Assembly (NCBI GenBank): GCA_045660125.1
Contig: JAZRDG010000008.1
Span: forward strand, 1-12,511
DNA from: SVQP01 sp045660125
GTDB taxonomy: Bacteria > Bacillota > Clostridia > Oscillospirales > CAG-272
Direction: 5' to 3'
DNA length: 12,511 nucleotides
The notes beneath the pieces are model-generated. The model was not told where the DNA came from, searched no databases, and worked only from the letters and a program-made list of their open reading frames with translations. Of the stretch, positions 7,876 through 12,511 are shown one piece after another. The first letter of the stretch is position 1. Each line of letters opens with the position of its first letter. Both the position numbers and the translations under genes were made by a program.

Positions 7876-7881
7876 AGAGGA
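7876..7881 (+). promoter_or_regulatory. Ribosome binding site supporting a GTG start
   Basis: AGAGGA lies seven bases before GTG 7889. The frame is open further upstream, but that part overlaps the first HAD gene, and only the GTG gives a protein aligning from residue 1 with its paralogue. Confidence 0.75.
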
Positions 7882-7888
7882 CAGCACA

Positions 7889-8641
7889 GTGAAAATTTTG
7901 GCAAGTGATTACGATGGCACGCTCAACGTCATGGGCGTGGTCAGCAAGGAAAATATAGAGGCGATCCACGCATGGCGCGCCGCGGGCAACCTGTTTGGGC
8001 TGGTCAGCGGCAGAAACTTAGGGTCGATCAAAAAGTTTTTGGATAAGGATAACGTGCCCTATGACTTTATGGTAGGGTGCAACGGCGCGGTGATCACGGA
8101 TGCAAGCGGACAAGCCGTTGGGCATAACTGCATTCCCACACGCGTGGCAAAGGCGCTGTTTGCCGAGATCCACCGTTATGAAGCGCATTACGTGTCAGCT
8201 TCGTACGATTGGGGCAGCATTCACGTGGAGGCGAGCACCGATCTGCGCGCGGACGATACCTGGCTGCTGATCGAGAATGAGCGCTTGGATCGCGTGCTGG
8301 AGGTGTCGGGCACGTTTACCTGTCCCGAGCACGCGCAAGCGGTCAAGAATGCTTGCGAAGAATTGTTCCCGGGGCAGATCACAGGGCTGATGCCCACCGT
8401 ACAAAGCATCGATTTCGTGTACGTGGGCACGGATAAGGCTAGCGGCATTCGTAAGCTGGCAGAGAATCGCGGACTTGCTCCCGAGGTGATTTTGACCGTG
8501 GGTGACGGTGATAACGACCTTGCCATGTTGACCGCCCCCGATTTTTGTGGACATGCCATGCAAAGCGCCATGCCCGCAGTGCTGGATCGTGTCAACCACA
8601 CCACAAAAAGCGTTGCGAGCTTAATTGAGGAGTATTTATAA
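7889..8641 (+). CDS. HAD-IIB (Cof-type) phosphatase, second of a tandem pair
   Basis: A 250-residue paralogue of the preceding gene, exactly the same length, starting at GTG 23 bp after its stop. The motifs are DYDGT (Asp7, Asp9), VSGR (Ser40), Lys183 in GTDKASGI and GDGDNDLAML (Asp206, Asp210), so it should be active. By hand count, residues 1-70 are ~70% identical to the neighbour and 191-250 also ~70%, while 71-180, the cap, are only ~25%. This points to an old tandem duplication in which the catalytic core was kept and the substrate-selecting part changed. It is the last gene of the operon and ends at a terminator. The substrate is unknown. Confidence 0.9.
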   Translation: MKILASDYDGTLNVMGVVSKENIEAIHAWRAAGNLFGLVSGRNLGSIKKFLDKDNVPYDFMVGCNGAVITDASGQAVGHNCIPTRVAKALFAEIHRYEAHYVSASYDWGSIHVEASTDLRADDTWLLIENERLDRVLEVSGTFTCPEHAQAVKNACEELFPGQITGLMPTVQSIDFVYVGTDKASGIRKLAENRGLAPEVILTVGDGDNDLAMLTAPDFCGHAMQSAMPAVLDRVNHTTKSVASLIEEYL

Positions 8642-8642
8642 T

Positions 8643-8676
8643 AAAAACGGACAGAGATTTCTCTGTCCGTTTTTTG
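8643..8676. terminator. Bidirectional terminator between the HAD operon and asd
   Basis: A perfect 10-bp stem ACGGACAGAG / CTCTGTCCGT with loop ATTT has five A on the left and six T on the right. It lies between two converging genes, 2 bases after the HAD stop and 6 before the asd stop, and can serve both strands. Confidence 0.93.
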
Positions 8677-8681
8677 TTTTC

Positions 8682-9758
8682 TTAATCAAAATATCCCAGC
8701 TTGTAAAGCAGCTCTGCGCAAAGCAGTGCGCCGCCTGCTGCGCCGCGCAGGGTGTTGTGTGCAAGGGCTACGAACTTGTAGTCGTAGATGGTGTCCTCGC
8801 GCAGTCTGCCAACCGTCACGCCCATGCCGCCGTAAATGTCACGGTCAAGCTTGGTCTGGGGGCGGTTATCCTCTTCCATGTAGGTAATGAACTGCTCGGG
8901 TGCGCTGGGCAGACCAAGCTCCTGGGGCTTGCCCGAAAAGCTCTTCCAACGCTCCAGAATCTGCTCCTTGGTGGGCTTGTTCTCAAACTTGACAAACACA
9001 GCCGCCATATGTCCGTCGGTCACGGGCACGCGAATGCAGTGCGGGGTGATGGCAGGGCCGTCAGGTTTAACGATCTGTCCGTTCTCCACCTTACCCCAAA
9101 TGCGCAGGGGCTCCTGCTCGGATTTTTCTTCCTCGCCACCGATGAAGGGAATGATGTTGTCAATCATTTCGGGCCACTCGGCAAAGGTCTTGCCCGCGCC
9201 GGAGATTGCCTGATAGGTGGTGACCACCATTTCCTTGATGCCGAAGTCCTTAACAGCGGTCAGCGCGGGAACGTAGCCCTGAATCGAGCAGTTGGGCTTG
9301 ACCGCGATAAAGCCGCGCTTGGTGCCAAGACGCTTCTTCTGCGCCTCGATAACCTCGTAGTGGTCTGCATTGACCTCCGGAATGACCATGGGCACGTCGG
9401 GCGTCCAACGGTGCGCGCTGTTGTTGGAGACCACGGGGATCTCTGCCTTGGCGTATGCCTCCTCCAGCGCCTTGATCTCGTCCTTTTTCATGTTGACCGC
9501 GCAGAACACAAAGGAAACCAGCTCCTTGACAGCAGCGATATCCTCGGAGCTGATGACGGTCATATTCTTATATTTCTCGGGCAGGGGCGTGGTCATCTTC
9601 CATCTGCCGCCCAAAGCCTCTTCATACGTTTTGCCCGCGTTACGGGGAGATGCAACCAGAGCGGTTACTTCAAAATAGGGGTGATTTTCCAAGAGGGTCA
9701 GAAAACGCTGACCAACCATACCTGTAGCGCCAATGACGCCGACTTTACATTTTTCCAT
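8682..9758 (-). CDS. asd: Aspartate-semialdehyde dehydrogenase, archaeal/fungal-type
   Basis: Reduces aspartyl phosphate to aspartate semialdehyde with NADPH, the branch point to lysine, diaminopimelate, threonine and methionine. The 358-residue protein has the nucleotide-binding GATGMVGQ (10-17), catalytic Cys157 in KPNCSIQGY, and the general-base His250 in VTDGHMA. Features such as NNSAHRWTPDVPMVIPEVN, TYQAISGAG and the length place it in the archaeal/fungal-type subfamily, which also occurs in Clostridia, and not the shorter E. coli-like forms. ATG 9758 is chosen because GGAGG lies five bases upstream; an in-frame ATG at 9770 would add four residues, but its only ribosome-like sequence is inside a hairpin. 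It has its own promoter and a long structured leader. It converges on the HAD operon and shares its terminator. Confidence 0.95.
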   Translation of the reverse strand: MEKCKVGVIGATGMVGQRFLTLLENHPYFEVTALVASPRNAGKTYEEALGGRWKMTTPLPEKYKNMTVISSEDIAAVKELVSFVFCAVNMKKDEIKALEEAYAKAEIPVVSNNSAHRWTPDVPMVIPEVNADHYEVIEAQKKRLGTKRGFIAVKPNCSIQGYVPALTAVKDFGIKEMVVTTYQAISGAGKTFAEWPEMIDNIIPFIGGEEEKSEQEPLRIWGKVENGQIVKPDGPAITPHCIRVPVTDGHMAAVFVKFENKPTKEQILERWKSFSGKPQELGLPSAPEQFITYMEEDNRPQTKLDRDIYGGMGVTVGRLREDTIYDYKFVALAHNTLRGAAGGALLCAELLYKLGYFD

Positions 9759-9763
9759 GGTAG

Positions 9764-9768
9764 CCTCC
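9764..9768 (-). promoter_or_regulatory. asd ribosome binding site
   Basis: GGAGG, five bases before ATG 9758, overlaps the alternative in-frame ATG at 9770. A GC-only 6-bp hairpin, GCCGCC GAG GGCGGC on the minus strand (9771-9785), ends three bases upstream and may limit access. Confidence 0.7.
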
Positions 9769-9770
9769 AT

Positions 9771-9925
9771 GCCGCCCTCGGCGGCTCAAATAGTTTTGAA
9801 AGCTCAACTTAAAATGGATCAGAAGCCATTTAAAGTTGAGGTTTAAGCGTGAATAGTAGACTGATCATATGGGGAGAGTGAACTTTCACGCTAATGCTCC
9901 TTGTGAGAAGGGTTATAAAAAGATA
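9771..9925 (-). promoter_or_regulatory. Structured 5' leader of asd, candidate cis-regulatory RNA
   Basis: From the predicted start of transcription (~9925), this leader can form, in order: a stem of GGAG (9900-9897) with CTCC (9876-9873) enclosing GTGA/TCAC; as a competitor, an 8-bp stem AGCGTGAA / TTCACGCT joining 9892-9885 with 9853-9846; a 15-bp stem (one T:T mismatch) of CTCAACTTTAAATGG with CCATTTTAAGTTGAG, 9840-9826 and 9817-9803, loop CTTCTGAT; and a GC hairpin at 9785-9771 just before the ribosome site. The first two share the same GTGA bases, so they exclude each other. No U-run follows the 15-bp stem, so control of translation is likelier than termination. I do not recognise the lysine riboswitch or T-box core motifs. 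Confidence 0.45.
9830..9889 (-). CDS. Possible 19-residue leader peptide upstream of asd
   Basis: A GTG start with AAGGAG (9902-9897) exactly seven bases upstream opens a frame ending in TAA at 9832-9830. The peptide would read VKVHSPHMISLLFTLKPQL, with the GTG read as Met. The stop codon lies in the 5' arm of the 15-bp stem, so a terminating ribosome would cover that arm. The start region lies in the competing upstream stems. There is no run of Lys, Thr or Met codons as in classical amino-acid attenuators (two Lys, one Thr, one internal Met). A chance frame cannot be excluded at this length. Confidence 0.3.
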   Translation of the reverse strand: MKVHSPHMISLLFTLKPQL

Positions 9926-9930
9926 CTAAT

Positions 9931-9959
9931 ATCATATCACATATGCGCGATATGTGCAA
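9931..9959 (-). promoter_or_regulatory. Sigma-A-type promoter for asd with an internal dyad
   Basis: On the minus strand TTGCAC (9959-9954) and TATGAT (9936-9931) are 17 bp apart, with TG one base before the -10. A 19-bp dyad, CACATAT-GCGCG-ATATGTG on the plus strand (9938-9956), fills the spacer and overlaps the -35, as a repressor operator would. No terminator separates this promoter from rsmI upstream, so read-through is possible. Confidence 0.7.
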
Positions 9960-9995
9960 CTGTTTTTTGGGATTTTTTTGCGAAAAAGATGGAAC

Positions 9996-10889
9996 TTAGT
10001 TGCTTTTTTGCTCCACGATCTTGGAGTAGACCTCGTTTTTGTGCACGCCTCTGTCCTTTGCCGCTGCTTTGATGGCGTCCTTTTGGCTCATGCCCGTGCT
10101 TACGTAGTACGCCACGTGCTCGGGAATGCTCATATCCTGCCAGAATGCGGCCTGGCTTGCGCTCTGTGTCGCGCCCTCAATGACCAGCACGTACTCGCCG
10201 CGCGGCTCTTTTTGCGCGTAGATCTCAATCGCGCCGTCCAGCGTGGTGCGCTCCACCTGCTCGTTGAGCTTGGTCAGCTCGCGGCAAAGGGCAATGCGGC
10301 GCTCGCCGCCAAAGGCATCGGCAAGGTCCTGCAGGGTAGTGCGCAGCTTGTGCGGTGCTTCGTGCAGGATCATGGTGCGCTTTTCGTTTTTCAGGTCAGC
10401 AAGGTGCTCGCGGCGCTCTGCCTTGTTGGTGGAAAGAAAGCCCTCAAAGGTAAAGCGACCCGTGGGCAGGGCAGAGAGGGTCAGAGCCGTGATGGCGGCG
10501 CAGCAGCCGGGAATGCTGGTGACCGTCACTCCGTGCTCGGCGCACAGTACTACCAGATCGGCACCCGGGTCGGAAACGGCAGGCGTGCCCGCGTCGGTCA
10601 CAAGCGCGCAGGATTCGCCCGCTTGCAGCCGCTCGATGATCTGCTCGCCTCTCTCGCGCTTGTTGTGCTCGAAATACGAGACCATAGGCTTGGAGATGCC
10701 CAGCACCGATAGCAGCTTTTGGCTGTTGCGCGTGTCCTCGGCAGCAATGAAATCCACCTCGGAGAGCACCTTGATGGCACGCTCGGAAAGGTCGGCAAGG
10801 TTACCGATGGGGGTGGCAACAAGATATAACGTACCGCCTACAATGGCGTTTTTTTCTTGGGGGAAGTCGTGATTTTTGATGGAACTCAT
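9996..10889 (-). CDS. rsmI: 16S rRNA (cytidine(1402)-2'-O)-methyltransferase
   Basis: Transfers a methyl group from S-adenosylmethionine to the 2'-O of C1402 in the ribosomal decoding centre. At 297 residues it has the usual length and all family landmarks of this tetrapyrrole-methylase-fold enzyme: TPIGNLAD (26-33), AEDTR (50-54), VTDAGTPAVSDPG (97-109), FEGFL (148-152) and HEAPH (176-180). The C-terminal SQKDAIKAAAKDRGVHKNEVY segment is the small helical tail domain. The start at 10889 has AAAGGA seven bases upstream. It is divergent from the amidase gene with 49 bp between their starts, and lies 237 bp upstream of asd on the same strand, with no clear terminator of its own. No clear promoter could be read in the 49-bp gap. 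Confidence 0.96.
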   Translation of the reverse strand: MSSIKNHDFPQEKNAIVGGTLYLVATPIGNLADLSERAIKVLSEVDFIAAEDTRNSQKLLSVLGISKPMVSYFEHNKRERGEQIIERLQAGESCALVTDAGTPAVSDPGADLVVLCAEHGVTVTSIPGCCAAITALTLSALPTGRFTFEGFLSTNKAERREHLADLKNEKRTMILHEAPHKLRTTLQDLADAFGGERRIALCRELTKLNEQVERTTLDGAIEIYAQKEPRGEYVLVIEGATQSASQAAFWQDMSIPEHVAYYVSTGMSQKDAIKAAAKDRGVHKNEVYSKIVEQKSN

Positions 10890-10938
10890 GACAAATTCCT
10901 TTCATAGAATGAAAATAGTACTTTGTAAGGGGGCTTTT

Positions 10939-11502
10939 ATGGCAATTAAGATATACGTGGATCAGGGACATAATCCGGTCAACCCCAACGCGGGAGCGGA
11001 GGGGAATGGGCTGCGTGAGCAGGATATTACCTACCGTGTGGGGCAGGAGCTGGCAACGCTTTTGCGTGCCGATCCCGATTTCGAGGTGCGGCTTTCGCGC
11101 CCGACGGCGGATACGCAGCTTGGCACTTCGCTGGGTTCCAGCCTGCAGGCGCGCGTGGGAGAGGCAAACGCCTGGGGCGCGGATTACTTTATCAGCCTGC
11201 ATAACAACGCGTCCGAGATCACCTCGGCGTCGGGCACAGAGGCGTACGTGTATTCACGCGCGGGGGAGGCGTATCCCTTGGCAGAGGATATCGTGCAATC
11301 GGTGACCGATATCACGGGGCTGCCCAATCGCGGCACGCTTGTGCGCTCGGGGCTTTACGTGCTGCGCAAGACCGCCATGCCTGCGGTGCTGGTTGAGCTT
11401 GGATTTATCACCAATCCGGGCGACGCCGCGCTGCTTAGCCAAAATCCGCAGCTGTTCGCGCAAGGGGTGTATCAGGGGATCAAGAATTATACTGGGGTGT
11501 AG
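10939..11502 (+). CDS. N-acetylmuramoyl-L-alanine amidase, Amidase_3 type, stand-alone
   Basis: Zinc amidase that would cut the bond between muramic acid and the stem peptide of peptidoglycan. The 187 residues hold only the catalytic domain. The expected residues are present: His11 in DQGHNP, Glu27 in LREQD, His88 in ISLHNNAS (zinc ligands), and Glu153 in VLVELGFITN (catalytic). There is no signal peptide, membrane anchor, SH3, SPOR or other wall-binding domain. The start at 10939 is set by AAGGGGG five bases upstream, and the protein then begins directly with the first strand. Lacking a signal, it may act at mother-cell lysis as CwlC-type enzymes do, be released by lysis, or be a phage-derived remnant; no neighbouring phage gene supports the last. 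Confidence 0.9.
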   Translation: MAIKIYVDQGHNPVNPNAGAEGNGLREQDITYRVGQELATLLRADPDFEVRLSRPTADTQLGTSLGSSLQARVGEANAWGADYFISLHNNASEITSASGTEAYVYSRAGEAYPLAEDIVQSVTDITGLPNRGTLVRSGLYVLRKTAMPAVLVELGFITNPGDAALLSQNPQLFAQGVYQGIKNYTGV

Positions 11503-11542
11503 TGCGCAGTTATAGCTACGACCATAAGCAAAGGGCGACCGT

Positions 11543-11568
11543 AAAAAGCCTCCCCGCTGCGGGAGGGG
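11543..11568 (-). terminator. Possible terminator for ligA formed by the MITE left end
   Basis: Read on the minus strand, the left repeat gives CCTCCC-GCAGCG-GGGAGG followed by CTTTTTAC, the shape of a rho-independent terminator for transcription leaving ligA. It lies ~250 bp after the ligA stop. The right end read on the plus strand has a 7-bp stem (CCTCCCC/GGGGAGG) but only three T. Confidence 0.45.
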
Positions 11569-11796
11569 GACCGCAGCGGCGCCGACCTAAGAAGGCGCCG
11601 CGATTGCGGTGGTGGGGATTCCCGTTTCACCGCTCCCTTGCATCGTGTGTTTTTCGCTGCGTAAGGACGGCATTCACTGTCCGGTTGGCGTAGGGGGAGG
11701 TTGTCCGTTGTGGGATTTGAGCATCCGTATGGGAACCCCTACCACCGCCCGTTCGCAGGCTCACTCCGCGGTCCCCCTCCCCAGCGGGGAGGCTTT
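11545..11796. mobile_element. MITE-like element with ~30-bp terminal inverted repeats
   Basis: The left end (11545-11574) and the reverse complement of the right end (11768-11796) match except for one inserted base; both begin AAAGCCTCCCCGCTG and end GGGAGGGGGACCGC. Inside, 11606-11623 (GCGGTGGTGGGGATTCCC) and 11731-11748 form a second inverted pair, 16 of 18 matching. A third hairpin, GCGGCGCC/GGCGCCGC, is at 11576-11601. The whole 252 bp can fold back on itself and codes for nothing credible. It fills most of the 319-bp gap between the converging amidase and ligA genes. No target-site duplication is visible. I recall similar GC-rich repeats between Clostridia genes; copy number cannot be tested here. 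Confidence 0.75.
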
Positions 11797-11821
11797 GGGC
11801 GCGTCCTGCTTATAAGGCTTT

Positions 11822-12511
11822 TTAAGACAACATTCTCAGCAGCTCGGCTTCGTCAATGACGGTCACGCCAAGGCTTTGCGCCTTGGTCAGCTTGCTGCCC
11901 GCAGCCTCGCCTGCGACCACGTAAGAGGTCTTTTTGGATACCGACGAGGAGGTCTTGCCGCCTGCTGCCACGATCAGCTTTTCAGCCTCGCTGCGTCCCA
12001 TGGTGGGCAGCGTGCCGGTCAGCACGAAGGTCAGCCCAGCCAGCTTGTCGCCCACAGGAGCGGCGGTGGAGGCGGTCAACACGCCCGCAGCCTCAAGGCG
12101 CGCGCAAAGTGCGCGGCTTTCGGGACGGGAGAAGTATTCAACAACGCAATCTGCGGTGATCTTACCAAAGTCGTCAAGCTCCAAAAGCTGCTCGACCGTG
12201 GCGTCCATGCATGCCGCAAGCGTACCGAAGCGGCGCGCAAGCGCGGTAGCGGCTACCTGACCGATATTGCGAATGCCAAGCGCAAAGATCAATCGCTCAA
12301 GTCCTGCGGATTTGGATTTTTCAATCGCGGCAATTAAGTTAGCAGAGGATTTTTCGCCCATGCGCTCAAGAGCGCTGATCTGCTCGGCGCGCAGCGCGTA
12401 AAGGTCAGCCGTGTCGTGGATCAGGTCTGCTTCAATCAGCGCGTCCACGATCTGCGGGCCAAGCCCGTCAATGTCCATGGCGTCCTTGGAGGCAAAATGC
12501 TCAATGCCGCG
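11822..12511 (-). CDS. ligA: NAD-dependent DNA ligase LigA, C-terminal part
   Basis: Seals nicks in DNA using NAD as cofactor, essential for replication and repair. The frame is open to the window edge, so only the last 229 residues are seen; the adenylation and OB domains lie outside. What is visible starts with RGIEHFASKDAMDIDGLGP, typical of the segment after the zinc finger, followed by the helix-hairpin-helix domain (DGLGPQIVDAL, LERMGEKSSANLI, LIFALGIRNIGQVAATALA, LLELDDFGKITADCV). It ends with a BRCT domain of about 75 residues (LAGLTFVLTGTLP through VTVIDEAELLRML). The order and length match a complete LigA C-terminus. It converges on the amidase gene, with the MITE-like element between them. 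Confidence 0.96.
   Translation of the reverse strand, partial: RGIEHFASKDAMDIDGLGPQIVDALIEADLIHDTADLYALRAEQISALERMGEKSSANLIAAIEKSKSAGLERLIFALGIRNIGQVAATALARRFGTLAACMDATVEQLLELDDFGKITADCVVEYFSRPESRALCARLEAAGVLTASTAAPVGDKLAGLTFVLTGTLPTMGRSEAEKLIVAAGGKTSSSVSKKTSYVVAGEAAGSKLTKAQSLGVTVIDEAELLRMLS

Noticed and set aside
8625..9812. Long plus-strand frame opposite asd
   Set aside because: It runs across the terminator and through asd in antisense; the product has no domain, whereas asd has its catalytic Cys and His.
9771..9925. Lysine riboswitch or T-box upstream of asd
   Set aside because: The conserved cores of both are not visible, and there is no terminator hairpin with a U-run before asd.
9960..9995. 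Terminator for rsmI
   Set aside because: The stretch has A- and T-runs that could form only a weak TTTTT/AAAAA stem, with no GC stem before a T-run.
10890..10938. Divergent promoters between rsmI and the amidase gene
   Set aside because: Only weak -10-like hexamers (TAGAAT at 10905-10910; TACTAT on the minus strand at 10920-10915) without a credible -35 at the right spacing.
11502..11815. Two short plus-strand frames inside the MITE-like element
   Set aside because: Their Pro/Arg/Gly-rich products come from the inverted repeats and there is no ribosome site; such frames are typical of false calls in repeats.
1..12511. A new defence, secretion or biosynthetic system
   Set aside because: Every gene of notable size belongs to a recognised metabolic, peptidase, RNA-modification, wall or DNA-repair family except the DUF1846 protein; no defence, toxin-antitoxin, secretion or CRISPR signature is visible.

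Overview
The window looks like a chromosomal segment from an anaerobic, low-to-mid GC-skewed Firmicute of the class Clostridia (Oscillospiraceae/Christensenellales-like is my guess). The reasons are gene content (DUF1846 protein, type I asparaginase, M18 aminopeptidase, M3 oligoendopeptidase, Cof-type HAD phosphatases, archaeal/fungal-type aspartate-semialdehyde dehydrogenase), strong AGGAG ribosome sites, sigma-A promoters with 17-bp spacers, and GC-rich interspersed intergenic repeats of a kind I associate with that group. The taxonomic placement is inference. No mobile gene, phage gene, CRISPR array or RNA gene was found; the region is mainly housekeeping and nutrient salvage.

Layout. (1) 2-742: the 3' part of an M3 oligoendopeptidase, closed by a rho-independent terminator. 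(2) 875-2317: an intracellular family 20 glycoside hydrolase with its own promoter. (3) 2403-6182: a tight three-gene operon, DUF1846 protein - asparaginase (4-nt overlap) - M18 aminopeptidase (13-nt gap), closed by a terminator. (4) 6216-6504: a hairpin-rich intergenic repeat followed by a full-consensus promoter. (5) 6505-8641: an operon of a CBM9-like protein and two tandem HAD-IIB phosphatases, ending in a terminator shared with the converging gene. (6) minus strand 8682-9758: asd, with a roughly 165-nt structured leader and its own promoter; upstream of it rsmI (9996-10889, minus). (7) 10939-11502: a small amidase, divergent from rsmI. (8) 11545-11796: a MITE-like element with ~30-bp terminal inverted repeats, filling the convergent gap before ligA (minus, 11822 to the window edge, C-terminal part only).

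How they fit together. The left half reads as a salvage set: M3 and M18 peptidases break down peptides, asparaginase releases ammonium and aspartate, GH20 trims amino sugars, and HAD phosphatases probably act on sugar phosphates or similar metabolites. Aspartate then feeds the asd step of lysine, threonine, methionine and diaminopimelate synthesis. This link is a plausible reading, not something the sequence proves.

The least ordinary features are non-coding: the asd promoter has a 19-bp dyad filling its spacer; the asd leader holds a 19-codon upstream ORF with a strong ribosome site and two mutually exclusive stems; and two different GC-rich repeats occupy the two largest intergenic gaps. 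The tandem HAD pair is also notable, because it aligns without gaps yet differs almost entirely in the cap domain. I did not find a convincing new defence, secretion or biosynthetic system.
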